NCBI RefSeq assembly: GCF_029240215.1
Contig: NZ_JARBTK010000003.1
Coordinates: forward strand, 186,001 to 250,000
Origin: Chryseobacterium sp.
GTDB taxonomy: Bacteria; Bacteroidota; Bacteroidia; Flavobacteriales; Weeksellaceae
DNA length: 64,000 nt
Direction of reading: 5' to 3'
Part shown: piece by piece, positions 34,608 through 43,572 of the stretch
Layout: each line of letters starts with the position of its first letter
Numbering within the stretch: the stretch's first letter is position 1
Position numbers and translations under genes: made by a program
The notes under the pieces: generated by a model
Told to the model about the DNA's origin: nothing
The model's input: the letters and a program-made list of their open reading frames with translations, nothing else
Databases searched by the model: none

Positions 34608-36710
34608 ATGGAAAACGTAAAAACATTCAAATACGTAGATTATTTATGGGATGAAAGCAAAGCGGCTTCTTTAGGAGATGATCAGGTTGCTTTATTTTTA
34701 TACCGTTCAAACATATTAGGAGCAGATCTTAGAATTACCAATTATGGAGGAGGAAACACCAGTTGCAAAACACTTGAAAAAGACCCTTTAACCAACGAAG
34801 AAGTTGAAGTAATGTGGGTGAAAGGTTCAGGTGGAGACATCGGAACTTTAACAAGAAAAGGAATCGCCGGATTATATACGGAAAGATTAAGAAACTTAAA
34901 AAATGTTTATCAGGGTTTGGCAGATGAAGACAGAATGGTTGGCTTGTTCAATCACTGTATTTTTGACTTAGATAGCAAAGCTCCTTCTATTGATACGCCT
35001 CTTCACGGTTTACTTCCATTCAAACATATCGATCACCTTCATCCGGATGCTTTAATTGCTGTAGCTGCTGCGAAAGACAGCGAAGCGATTACCAAAGAAA
35101 TCTGGGGAGATACAATGGGGTGGGTTCCTTGGCAACGTCCTGGTTTTGATTTAGGATTACAGTTGGAAAGATGTTTAGCTGAAAATCCGGGAATTCGTGG
35201 AATCGTCTTAGGAAGTCATGGATTGTTCACTTGGGGAGACACTTCTTACGAATGTTACATCAACAGTTTAGAAGTTATCGAAATGGCCTCTGAATATATT
35301 GCTAAAAAAATCGAAGAAAACGCACAGGTTTTTGGAGGCCAGAAAGTTGAATCTCTTCCTGCTGACGAGCGTAAAAATAAAGCAGCACAATTGATGCCTT
35401 TGTTGCGAGGTTTAGCTTCTTCTGAGAATAGAATGGTTGGTCATTTTACTGACAGTGATGTCGTTTTAGAATACATCAACAGTAATGATCTTGAGCGTTT
35501 GGCTCCACTTGGAACTTCTTGCCCGGATCACTTCTTAAGAACAAAGATTCAACCACTAGTTTTAACTTTAGATAAAAATGAAGATTTAAGCGATTCTAAA
35601 GCTATTTTAGAGAAATTAAATCCTCTTTTCGAACAATACAGACAAGAGTATAAAGAATATTACGAAACTTGTAAACATCCAAACAGTCCTGCAATGCGTG
35701 ATCCGAACCCTGTGATCATCATTTATCCGGGAGTTGGAATGTTCAGTTTCTCAAAAGATAAGCAAACAACTCGTGTTGCTAGCGAATTTTATGTCAATGC
35801 AATCAATGTAATGCGTGGAGCAGAAGCTATTTCTGAATACACTTCATTACCAAGACAGGAAGCATTCGACATTGAATATTGGTTGCTTGAAGAAGCTAAA
35901 CTTCAAAGAATGCCTAAAGAAAAACCACTTTCAAGAAAAGTTGCGATCGTAACCGGCGCAGGAGGTGGAATCGGACAGGCAATTGCTGACAAAATGGTTC
36001 AGGAAGGAGCAGTTGTTGTTTTCACAGATTTGAATCAGGAAGCAGTAGAATCTGTTACTGCAAAATATAACAAAGATCAGGCTGTAGCGGTTACTTGTGA
36101 TGTCACTAATGAAGAGGCGATTGCAAACGCTTTCAAAGAAACTGTTTTAGCATTTGGTGGAGTAGATATTATTGTTCACTCAGCAGGTTTAGCGATTTCT
36201 AAATCTTTGGAAGATACCACAACAAAAGACTGGGATCTATTAGAAAATGTCTTGGTAAAAGGTCAGTTTTTGATGGCGAAAAATGGAGTGGAAATCATGA
36301 AAAAGCAGGATTTAGGGGGAGATATAGTAAATATTGCAAGTAAAAACGGCTTAGTTGCCGGACCAAATAACGTTGCTTACGGAACTGCAAAAGCAGCTCA
36401 ACAGCACATGACAAGATTATTGGCGGCTGAATTGGCTTCAGATAAAATCCGTGTTAATGTAGTAAATCCTGACGGAGTTATCGTTGGGAGTAAAATCTGG
36501 GAAGGTTCTTGGGCAGAAGGTCGTGCAAAAGCAAACGGAATTTCTGTAGAAGAATTGCCGGCATTTTATGCAAAAAGAAATTTATTAAACGAAATTATTC
36601 TTCCTGAAGACATCGCCAACGGAGTTTTTGCCTGCGTTGCTATTTTAGATAAAAGTACAGGAAACATCATCAATGTAGACGGAGGAATGGCAAATGCGTT
36701 TCCAAGATAA
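34608..36710 (+). CDS. rhaDE: Bifunctional rhamnulose-1-phosphate aldolase / L-lactaldehyde dehydrogenase
   Basis: This 700-residue fusion has two domains. The N-terminal class II aldolase domain (about 1-435) has NYGGGNTSCK, the metal-binding HIDHLHPDA and GSHGLFTWG. The C-terminal short-chain dehydrogenase domain (about 440-700) has the nucleotide motif TGAGGGIG near 449 and catalytic YGTAK near 590. The first domain splits L-rhamnulose-1-phosphate into DHAP and L-lactaldehyde. The second is taken to oxidise L-lactaldehyde to L-lactate, as in the known RhaEW/YuxG-type fusion. It is cytosolic. L-lactate would then go to the dehydrogenase encoded at 39995. Confidence 0.93.
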   Translation: MENVKTFKYVDYLWDESKAASLGDDQVALFLYRSNILGADLRITNYGGGNTSCKTLEKDPLTNEEVEVMWVKGSGGDIGTLTRKGIAGLYTERLRNLKNVYQGLADEDRMVGLFNHCIFDLDSKAPSIDTPLHGLLPFKHIDHLHPDALIAVAAAKDSEAITKEIWGDTMGWVPWQRPGFDLGLQLERCLAENPGIRGIVLGSHGLFTWGDTSYECYINSLEVIEMASEYIAKKIEENAQVFGGQKVESLPADERKNKAAQLMPLLRGLASSENRMVGHFTDSDVVLEYINSNDLERLAPLGTSCPDHFLRTKIQPLVLTLDKNEDLSDSKAILEKLNPLFEQYRQEYKEYYETCKHPNSPAMRDPNPVIIIYPGVGMFSFSKDKQTTRVASEFYVNAINVMRGAEAISEYTSLPRQEAFDIEYWLLEEAKLQRMPKEKPLSRKVAIVTGAGGGIGQAIADKMVQEGAVVVFTDLNQEAVESVTAKYNKDQAVAVTCDVTNEEAIANAFKETVLAFGGVDIIVHSAGLAISKSLEDTTTKDWDLLENVLVKGQFLMAKNGVEIMKKQDLGGDIVNIASKNGLVAGPNNVAYGTAKAAQQHMTRLLAAELASDKIRVNVVNPDGVIVGSKIWEGSWAEGRAKANGISVEELPAFYAKRNLLNEIILPEDIANGVFACVAILDKSTGNIINVDGGMANAFPR

Positions 36711-36733
36711 TTATTGATAAATATTTTTTGTTT

Positions 36734-36816
36734 GGGCAGCTTAATCCGCCCTCCGTTCCCGCTTTTTTGCTCGTCGTACCTCCTCACAAAAAAGAGCTCC
36801 ACTCAGGTCGGGCTGC
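36734..36816 (+). repeat. Dispersed GC-rich repeat, family C
   Basis: The element runs from GGGCAGCTTAATCCGCCCTC to AGGTCGGGCTGC. Its outer arms are nearly identical to the copy at 23517-23598, but it has a different loop between the TTTTTTG and CAAAAAA stems. It starts 24 bp after the rhaDE stop codon. Confidence 0.8.
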
Positions 36817-36879
36817 GAAGATTCGAAAGCAAGATAAGGGATGAATTAAATATTTAAAACTAATTTTAGGCAATCAATC

Positions 36880-36912
36880 AACCTTGTCAGGGTTCAAAAC
36901 CTTGACAAGGTT
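36880..36912 (+). repeat. Hairpin just upstream of rhaI
   Basis: AACCTTGTCAGGGTT and AACCTTGACAAGGTT are reverse complements apart from one position and are separated by only 3 nt. The hairpin ends 16 nt before the rhaI start codon, so it could affect translation. The related AACCCTGACAAG at about 23636 suggests a dispersed element. Confidence 0.6.
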
Positions 36913-36927
36913 AACAAAAATCAAAAT

Positions 36928-38208
36928 ATGATTATAGGAAAAGATATCATTGAACAAATTAATAAAGACGAAGTTGAAAACTTTAATTCAGACTTTGATT
37001 TTCTACAAAATAAATTAACAAAATCAGGAGCAGATGTTGCTGAAATTGTGAACAAAATTGCCGATTTCCAGGTGGCAATTCCAAGTTGGGCTTTAGGAGC
37101 TGGAGGAACCCGTTTCGGAAGATTTTCTTATGGTGGCGAACCTTCTTCTTTAGAACAAAAATTAGATGACGTTGGATTGCTTCATGCATTAACGCATTCT
37201 GCGGGAGCGGTTTCATTGCATATTCCTTGGGATATTCCGAGTGATGTGAAAACAATTAAAGAAAAAGCGGCGTCACACGGACTTATTTTTGATGCCATGA
37301 ATTCTAACACATTTCAGGATCAGCTGGGAGCAAAAGCATCTTACAAATTTGGTTCTTTGAACGCTGTGAATGAAGATTCAAGAGCTTACGCTGTTGAACA
37401 CAACAAAGAAGTGATTAAAATCGGAAAAGAATTAGGTTCAAAAAGCTTAACCGTTTGGTTGGCTGATGGAGCAAGCTTTCCCGGACAATTGAATTTCCAG
37501 ACGGCTTTATCAAATACTGAAAAAAGCTTAAAAGAAATCTATGCAGGAATGCCTGAAGACTGGAAACTTTTCATCGAATATAAACCTTACGAACCGAATT
37601 TCTATTCTACAACAATCCAGGATTGGGGAACTTCATTCATGTTGGCAAATGCTTGTGGAGAGAGAGCTTACACTTTAGTGGATTTAGGACATCATTTACC
37701 GAATACCAATATCGAACAAATCGTTGCAACATTGATGTATAAAGGGAAATTAGGTGGTTTCCACTTTAATGACAGTAAATATGGAGATGATGATTTGACG
37801 GTTGGCTCAATCAAACCTTATGCTTTATTCTTGATTTTCAATGAATTGGTGTACGGAATGGAAAATAATCCTACCAACCCTTATCCGGCTTGGATGATCG
37901 ATGCAAGTCACAATATCAAAGATCCGTTGGAAGACTTATTACAGTCTTTGGAGGCTATTTTAATTGCGTATGCTCAGGCACTTTTGGTTGATCAGAAAGC
38001 ATTAAAAACAGCACAATTAAACAATGATGTCGTTGGTGCGCAGGATATTTTGCAGAATGCGTACAGAACAGATGTTCGCCCGTTATTAAAGGCTGCAAGA
38101 TTACAGACGGGTGCAGCATTAGACCCAATCGCAGCTTATAGAGATCTGAAAGTAAGAGAAACTTTAATTTCCGAAAGAGGTTTAAATGTAAAAGCAACCG
38201 GATTATAA
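36928..38208 (+). CDS. rhaI: L-rhamnose isomerase (RhaI type)
   Basis: This 426-residue cytosolic TIM-barrel isomerase has conserved segments IPSWALGAGGTRFGRF, VSLHIPWDIP, LTVWLADGASFPGQ, FIEYKPYEPNFY, TLVDLGHHLPNTNIE and GGFHFNDSKYGDDDL. These hold the Glu, Asp and His metal ligands. It converts L-rhamnose to L-rhamnulose. The sequence belongs to the RhaI/Pseudomonas-type family rather than the shorter E. coli RhaA type. It follows rhaDE after a repeat-bearing 217-bp gap and precedes the kinase after 394 bp, so these steps may be transcribed separately. Confidence 0.92.
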   Translation: MIIGKDIIEQINKDEVENFNSDFDFLQNKLTKSGADVAEIVNKIADFQVAIPSWALGAGGTRFGRFSYGGEPSSLEQKLDDVGLLHALTHSAGAVSLHIPWDIPSDVKTIKEKAASHGLIFDAMNSNTFQDQLGAKASYKFGSLNAVNEDSRAYAVEHNKEVIKIGKELGSKSLTVWLADGASFPGQLNFQTALSNTEKSLKEIYAGMPEDWKLFIEYKPYEPNFYSTTIQDWGTSFMLANACGERAYTLVDLGHHLPNTNIEQIVATLMYKGKLGGFHFNDSKYGDDDLTVGSIKPYALFLIFNELVYGMENNPTNPYPAWMIDASHNIKDPLEDLLQSLEAILIAYAQALLVDQKALKTAQLNNDVVGAQDILQNAYRTDVRPLLKAARLQTGAALDPIAAYRDLKVRETLISERGLNVKATGL

Positions 38209-38602
38209 AATCCTATTTAAATTTGATAATTTCAACTTTTGAGTGCAATCGAAAGTTTTTATTATATGTATCCTTATATTTTTATCATTAAGGTTGAAAG
38301 TGTTTAGATGAGTAGGGTTCTAGGCATTGCTGCTTTAAGAAATTAGTGGATTTTTTCTTATCGCATCTTACAATCTGAACACTCCTTAATGGTTTTAAAA
38401 ATAATATTTAGATGAAGACCTGATAAACATGATTATTATTTGTGTTCTTTGCTGAGTGAAACGCCTTTGCGAACTTAAAACATATAGTAGTCAAAAAAAA
38501 TCTTTGCGGATTTTGCGTTTAAAAATAAAGCTTACAAAGACAAAAACTAGATTAAAAAGAATTATTTTTATTTTATAAAACTCAATTTAATTCATTACAA
38601 GA
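38209..38602. other. Intergenic region between rhaI and the rhamnulokinase
   Basis: These 394 AT-rich bp hold no credible gene. A degenerate duplication of CTTTGCGAACTTAAAA and TCTTTGCGGATTTTGCG at about 38466-38520 resembles another dispersed flavobacterial repeat. The kinase promoter must lie here but was not recognised. Confidence 0.5.
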
Positions 38603-39991
38603 ATGTCCGAAAAAAAGAAGGTAACCATAGTATTTGATATTGGAAAAACCAATAAAAAGTTCTTTTTATTTGATAAAAATTATAAAGAAGTCGTTCGTGA
38701 ATATACAGAATTACCGCTCACAACTGATGAAGATGGTTATCCTACAGAAGATCTTGCAGCCCTGCAAAATTGGATAAAAGATAATTTTAATGCCATTCTT
38801 GACAATGAAAAATACGAGGTAAAAGCAATCAATTTTTCTACTTATGGGGCGAGTTTTGTGCATCTCGATCAGAGAGGAAATGTTCTGACGCCTTTGTACA
38901 ATTATACAAAACCCATGGATCAGGAAATTCTTGATTTATTTTACGAAAAACATGGCGATAAACTGAAAATTGCCCGCGAAACAGCATCACCTCAATCGGG
39001 AATGTTGAATTCAGGACTGCAATTATTCTGGTTAAAATATAAACACCCTGAAACGTTCAAAAAAATCCGTTACAGCCTTCACTTACCTCAGTATTTGTCG
39101 TATTTGTTTACAGGAATCTGCGTTTCGGAATTTACTTCAATCGGCTGTCATACCAATTTATGGGATTACGACAAAGCAGATTATCACGACTGGGTTTATG
39201 AAGAGGAAATCGATGCTTTATTAGGACCGATTGTACCTACTTCTGCGAGTATCAATACTTCATACAGAAACAAAAAAATTAAAATCGGCGTTGGAATTCA
39301 CGACAGTTCTTCAGCGTTGTTACCTTATATTTTAAGTAAAAAAGAACCTTTTTTATTGCTATCAACAGGAACATGGAGTATTTCTCTGAACCCTTTTAAT
39401 GATGAAAGTCTGACGGATGAAGATATAGAAAACAATTGCCTGAATTATATGCGTATCGACGGTAAACGCGTAAAAGCATCCCGTTTTTTTATGGGAAATG
39501 AATATAAAATTCAGGTTGAAAAATTGTGTGCATACTATGGAAAAGAGTATGGTTTCCACAGAGAAGTACAGTTTGACCAGGATTTGTATCTGCGGCTAAT
39601 GAAAAATAAAAATATCTATTTTCGTTTTGAAGGAATTATTTTAAAGCGAAAAATGATTACTGCAACAGATTTAAATTCATTCGCAACCTTTGAAGAAGCC
39701 TATCATCAATTGATGATAGAATTAATGGATCTGCAGATTCATACCATTACAAATGCAATCGGAAATTCAGATATTAAAAATATTTATATTGACGGTGGAT
39801 TTACAGATAATGATGTATTTATGAAGCTAATGTCTCATCATTTTCAGCATTACAACGTGATGTCTACACATTCTCCGTTGGGTTCAGCATTGGGAGCTTC
39901 GATGGTTATTTCCAACAAAAAAATAGACGAAACTTTTTTACAGCAGCATTATCAGATGAAAGTGCTTCAACCTTTAATTCTTAATTTATAA
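38603..39991 (+). CDS. rhaB: FGGY-family carbohydrate kinase, probable L-rhamnulokinase
   Basis: This 462-residue cytosolic kinase has the ASKHA fold. The phosphate-1 loop is FDIGKTNKKFFLF (res. ~10-22), followed by AINFSTYGASFVHLD. The substrate and ATP-binding segments include GVGIHDSSSALLPY, LLLSTGTWSISLNPF and the C-terminal IYIDGGFTDNDVFMKLM. Its place between rhamnose isomerase, aldolase and lactate dehydrogenase genes makes L-rhamnulose the likely substrate. It is divergent from E. coli RhaB, so a different FGGY subclass doing the same step is plausible. The lactate dehydrogenase starts 3 bp later. Confidence 0.85.
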   Translation: MSEKKKVTIVFDIGKTNKKFFLFDKNYKEVVREYTELPLTTDEDGYPTEDLAALQNWIKDNFNAILDNEKYEVKAINFSTYGASFVHLDQRGNVLTPLYNYTKPMDQEILDLFYEKHGDKLKIARETASPQSGMLNSGLQLFWLKYKHPETFKKIRYSLHLPQYLSYLFTGICVSEFTSIGCHTNLWDYDKADYHDWVYEEEIDALLGPIVPTSASINTSYRNKKIKIGVGIHDSSSALLPYILSKKEPFLLLSTGTWSISLNPFNDESLTDEDIENNCLNYMRIDGKRVKASRFFMGNEYKIQVEKLCAYYGKEYGFHREVQFDQDLYLRLMKNKNIYFRFEGIILKRKMITATDLNSFATFEEAYHQLMIELMDLQIHTITNAIGNSDIKNIYIDGGFTDNDVFMKLMSHHFQHYNVMSTHSPLGSALGASMVISNKKIDETFLQQHYQMKVLQPLILNL

Positions 39992-39994
39992 TTC

Positions 39995-41146
39995 ATGGCA
40001 TTTCCATTTGATACCCGTTATGCTTCACTTGAACTTCTGATCGAAAGAGCAAAAAAAAGAATGCCCCGTTTCGCTTTCGAATATTTGGATGGCGGTTGTA
40101 ATGAAAACATTAACAGAGACAGAAATACAAGCGAACTGAGAGAAGTTCTGCTTCGTCCGCAATATCTGAACAATAATTATGCGGAAGCCAATATGGAAAC
40201 TGAATTATTCGGCGTAAAATATTCCGCACCATTCGGAATTTCTCCAGTTGGTTTGCAAGGATTAATGTGGCCCAATGCTCCAGAAATTTTAGCAAAAGCA
40301 GCTTTTAAGCATAATATTCCTTTTATTTTAAGTACGGTAACAACAAGCAGTCTTGAAAGAATTTCCGAATTAACGGAAGGAAAAGCCTGGTATCAATTAT
40401 ATCATCCAAGAGAAGAATGGTTGCGGGACGATATTCTTGATCGTTGTGAAGTTTCCGGATACGATGTACTCGTAGTTTTGGCAGATGTTCCTACTTTTGG
40501 ATATAGAGCAAAAGAAATCAGAAATGGTTTGGCAATGCCTCCTCAATTGAATTTCAGAAATATTTCCCAAGCTTTAGCAAGACCGGAATGGTGTTTGGAA
40601 ATACTCAAACATGGAGTTCCTAGTTTTAAAACCATGGAAAAATACATGGATAAAAATATGGGTGTGAAACAGTTAGGGCAATTCATGAATTCTACATTTT
40701 CAGGAAGATTAAATTCTGATAGAATAAAAGCAATTCGCGACAAATGGAAAGGAAAATTGGTTATCAAAGGTGTTGCTTCAGACGAAGATGCCGCAGAAGC
40801 CGTTCGTTTAGGTTTTGATGGAATGATCATTTCCAATCATGGCGGAAGACAATTAGACGCAGGAGAATCTACGATTGCCGTAGTCAAAGAAATCAGCGAA
40901 AAATATAAAGATCAGATCAAAATAATGATGGACAGCGGTGTGAGAACCGGTCCGGATGTTGCCCGCGCTTTAAGCTGTGGTGCTGAATTTGCCTTTATGG
41001 GGAGAACGTTTATGTATGCAGTCGGAGCTTTAGGCGAAAAAGGTGGTGATCATATTATTGAAATGCTTAAAATGCAGTTCAGACAGGTAATGGAGCAGGT
41101 TTGTTGCGAAAAACCGGAGGATTTACAAAATTTTAGAGTAAAATAA
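39995..41146 (+). CDS. lldD: FMN-dependent L-lactate dehydrogenase
   Basis: This 383-residue alpha-hydroxyacid dehydrogenase has the N-terminal FAFEYLDGGCNENINRDRN, FMN-binding PFGISPVGLQGLMWP and the catalytic His282 in IISNHGGRQLD. DSGVRTGPDVARALSCGA then GRTFMYAVGALG follow. It oxidises L-lactate to pyruvate, passing electrons to the membrane pool. Its 3-bp spacing from the rhamnulokinase gene ties it to rhamnose breakdown, where RhaDE yields L-lactate. Other family members act on glycolate or mandelate, but context favours lactate. Confidence 0.92.
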   Translation: MAFPFDTRYASLELLIERAKKRMPRFAFEYLDGGCNENINRDRNTSELREVLLRPQYLNNNYAEANMETELFGVKYSAPFGISPVGLQGLMWPNAPEILAKAAFKHNIPFILSTVTTSSLERISELTEGKAWYQLYHPREEWLRDDILDRCEVSGYDVLVVLADVPTFGYRAKEIRNGLAMPPQLNFRNISQALARPEWCLEILKHGVPSFKTMEKYMDKNMGVKQLGQFMNSTFSGRLNSDRIKAIRDKWKGKLVIKGVASDEDAAEAVRLGFDGMIISNHGGRQLDAGESTIAVVKEISEKYKDQIKIMMDSGVRTGPDVARALSCGAEFAFMGRTFMYAVGALGEKGGDHIIEMLKMQFRQVMEQVCCEKPEDLQNFRVK

Positions 41147-41280
41147 AACTTCTTAAAAGTTAAATATCTAATCAGTTTGTCGTTCTGACGAAGGAAGAGT
41201 CTATTATTAAATTAAAAAGAGATTCTTCATTACACTATCTTTTAGAATGGCACTTGTGAAATTTACTTTTTTATAAATTA

Positions 41281-41312
41281 AAAAATTCGCAAACCTAAAT
41301 TTGCGAATTTTT
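41281..41312. terminator. Bidirectional terminator between convergent genes
   Basis: AAAAATTCGCAAA and TTTGCGAATTTTT form a perfect 13-bp stem with a 6-nt loop and A/T tracts on both sides. It separates lldD (plus) from the DUF4440-like gene (minus). A degenerate repeat element (GTCGTTCTGACGAAGGAAGA) lies at about 41178-41240. Confidence 0.85.
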
Positions 41313-41333
41313 ATTTATCAAAATCTTGATCAT

Positions 41334-41777
41334 TTATTTCTTCTTTTTAGATTTTACGGCTTGCCTGGCTAATAGTTTCCAGTCGTTTTTAACCTTTACC
41401 CAAACCAATAATATATCCAAAGTTACATCACCCGGAGCTTTTCCAAAATCAGCAGTGGTGGCATAAAAGTGGTGACGAACAATTGCGGTATTTCCAACGA
41501 TATTCACGTTTTGATTGGTAATATCAATAGTTACAAAATCTGATTTTTTACTGACTAATTTGTCAACAAATTCCGTTGCGTCATCAATGTGACCTCCCGA
41601 ATGCCCATACGTTAATTCCGGTAAAATTAAAGATTCTAATGATGATTTGTCGCCGCTCATCATGGCTAATCTTAGCTTTTCTGCAACATCAGTTACAGCA
41701 TCTTTATCGTTTTTTTTCTGCGCGAAAACAGTGATTGTCACTAAGAAACTTAGGGTAAAAATTATTTTTTTAATCAT
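41334..41777 (-). CDS. Secreted SnoaL/NTF2-like (DUF4440) protein
   Basis: This 147-residue protein has a signal peptide (IIFTLSFLVTITVFAQ). An NTF2-like cone fold follows (VAEKLRLAMMSGDKSSLESL, LTYGHSGGHIDDATEFVDKL, TAIVRHHFYATT, WKLLARQAVK). This fold appears in many enzymes and binding proteins, and no catalytic pair can be named. It lies next to the rhamnose catabolic genes, convergent with lldD. Similar proteins are often encoded in carbohydrate loci of Bacteroidota, but a role here is unproven. Confidence 0.8.
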   Translation of the reverse strand: MIKKIIFTLSFLVTITVFAQKKNDKDAVTDVAEKLRLAMMSGDKSSLESLILPELTYGHSGGHIDDATEFVDKLVSKKSDFVTIDITNQNVNIVGNTAIVRHHFYATTADFGKAPGDVTLDILLVWVKVKNDWKLLARQAVKSKKKK

Positions 41778-41847
41778 TATAATTAGTTTTTTTTAAAAAT
41801 TCAAGGTGATTCCAATAATTATTAGGATCTTATTTTTTAACGATTTG

Positions 41848-41914
41848 TTTGTCATTCCGTAGGAATCTAAACTGCTTTATTTTTAGTATGTTAAGATTCC
41901 TGCGGAATGACAAA
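41848..41914. repeat. Dispersed inverted repeat, family B
   Basis: Arms TTTGTCATTCCGTAGGAATC (from 41848) and GATTCCTGCGGAATGACAAA (to 41914) are nearly perfect reverse complements. The related element is at 4648-4728. It lies between two minus-strand genes. Confidence 0.8.
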
Positions 41915-41985
41915 ATGACTGCTAATTTTAGCGTTATGATTAAAAACTGATATTCATATAATTTTCATCCAACATCCAACATCAT

Positions 41986-43032
41986 CTATAATGATTCTCT
42001 CTGAATAAATTTAAAAACATTATTCACCGATTCCTTTTTATTTTTTAAAATCATGTAGGCGGCAGATTCCCCCATTGCTTTAAAATCCGTTGTAATTACC
42101 GTAATTCCAAGCAATTCTTTTAGTGGCGTTTCGTTGTAGGAAATAATTCCAATGTCTTTCCCTAATTCCAGATTTTTTTGTCTGATCTGCTTTACCAAAT
42201 TCACCAGATCACGTTCTCGAATGGTGATGAAAATATCTTTATCCTGTAATTCCATGTCGGGATAAATTTCGTCGAGAATCTCATAATCTAGTTTAAAATC
42301 TTTGCAAAACTTCTCAAAACCACGCACAATACGGAAAGGGTAGGGATGAATTGATTTATCAGGATAAACCAAAATAATCTTTTCGTATTTCTTTATTTTC
42401 TCTAAACCTTCTTCTAAGGCATTATAAATATCATGCTCAAAATCCTGAAAAATTGAGCCGTATTCTCCTGAAATATTAGGCTTGGTATTGTCTAGCAACA
42501 ACAGTTTGTTTTTGGGAATCTGTTCGATCATGTCTAAAACTTCCTGTGTAGAACTTGTATGTTTAGACTGTTCGTCACGAAAATGCGGCATGATAACATA
42601 ATAATCAAATCCTCCCAGATTCTTTTTTAACGAATTAATGAAAAGCGTTTCATCACAATGGTAAATATACATCTCAACATTGCCTTTGGTACCGATTGCA
42701 TTGACGAAATAATTATAAATCATCATTTTATAGGTACTCGGTTTGTTGATCAGAAAGAAAATATTGATGATATCATTCTTATTGATACGCGAAATGTAAT
42801 ATCCTTTTCCCTTTACCGATTCGATTATTTGCCTTTTACGAAGTTCTTTATAGGCTTTTTCCACGGTATCTCTCGAGAGAAAACACGATTCGCTAAGCTC
42901 GTTGATGGAAGGAATTTTTTCTCCGATTTTAATTTGTCCTCCGTCAATTCCGTTCAGAATAGAATCTACAATCTGTTTGTATTTCGGAACTCTGGAGTTT
43001 TCATTGATATTGATTTCAAGTGTATCTGACAT
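41986..43032 (-). CDS. GntR-family regulator with LacI-like sensor domain
   Basis: This 348-residue cytosolic regulator has an N-terminal winged-helix GntR domain (about 10-78: VPKYKQIVDSILNGIDGGQI, INELSESCFLSRDTVEKAYK). A LacI/periplasmic-binding-like effector domain follows (about 85-345: IFFLINKPSTYKMMIYNYF, IGIISYNETPLKELLGITVI, MGESAAYMILK). This fusion is typical of sugar-responsive regulators in Bacteroidota. It is encoded amid the rhamnose/RG-I genes and divergent from no gene, so it probably senses rhamnose or a derivative and controls the locus. A palindrome upstream may be its own operator. Confidence 0.88.
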   Translation of the reverse strand: MSDTLEININENSRVPKYKQIVDSILNGIDGGQIKIGEKIPSINELSESCFLSRDTVEKAYKELRKRQIIESVKGKGYYISRINKNDIINIFFLINKPSTYKMMIYNYFVNAIGTKGNVEMYIYHCDETLFINSLKKNLGGFDYYVIMPHFRDEQSKHTSSTQEVLDMIEQIPKNKLLLLDNTKPNISGEYGSIFQDFEHDIYNALEEGLEKIKKYEKIILVYPDKSIHPYPFRIVRGFEKFCKDFKLDYEILDEIYPDMELQDKDIFITIRERDLVNLVKQIRQKNLELGKDIGIISYNETPLKELLGITVITTDFKAMGESAAYMILKNKKESVNNVFKFIQRESL

Positions 43033-43068
43033 GATCTTTAAGTGGGAGATATTGTTTCAGTTAAAAAA

Positions 43069-43085
43069 AATCTCTTTAAGAGATT
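43069..43085 (-). promoter_or_regulatory. Candidate operator upstream of the GntR-type regulator
   Basis: AATCTCTTTAAGAGATT is palindromic with only the centre unpaired. It lies 37-53 bp before the regulator start codon, a usual place for an autoregulatory operator. No identical site was seen elsewhere in the locus. Confidence 0.4.
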
Positions 43086-43417
43086 ATATAATGAGTGAAG
43101 ACAAGTTACAAAAATTTACATTAAATGATTCATACATTTGTTGATCAAAATTTATAGTATAAGATTCTTGTTTTCAGTTATTTATGTTTTTATTTTATGT
43201 AATGTCAGAATTTGAGAAAATGCAGAATTTCATAGTGAAACTTAAAATTCAATATTTCGTTTAAAAAAAATTAGAATACAGGAGTCTTATAGTTTCGTTT
43301 TAATCTTATCAAAATGGATTTTTGAAACTCATGCCTATAAGTTTATCAGTTCATCCGCATGAGTTGAACGATTCTATCCGCATGAATTTTTAAGTCTGAT
43401 AGCTTATCCGTAACAAC

Positions 43418-43488
43418 GGAGCTCCATAGGAGCGATAGGTTTGTAGAAAACGTTGTAACCATACAGGAGGAGCTCCGTAGGAGCGACA
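43418..43488. repeat. Tandem pair of short repeats, family D
   Basis: GGAGCTCCATAGGAGCGATA (43418-43437) and GGAGCTCCGTAGGAGCGACA (43469-43488) are 51 bp apart and 18/20 identical. Two copies of ATCCGCATGA (43355, 43378) lie just before them. The 43033-43572 gap has no credible gene. Confidence 0.75.
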
Positions 43489-43572
43489 TATCTATCCAAC
43501 CCAAAAACTCAACCCTCCGACACAAAAAAAGCCCGCCATTTCTGACAGACTCTAACTAATATGAATGTAATT

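Noticed and set aside
23517-36816. Family-C repeats as ends of a mobile element carrying the RG-I genes
   Set aside because: The two direct copies bracket susCD and rhaT, but there is no transposase, no target duplication and a third copy lies elsewhere; dispersed repeats are enough.
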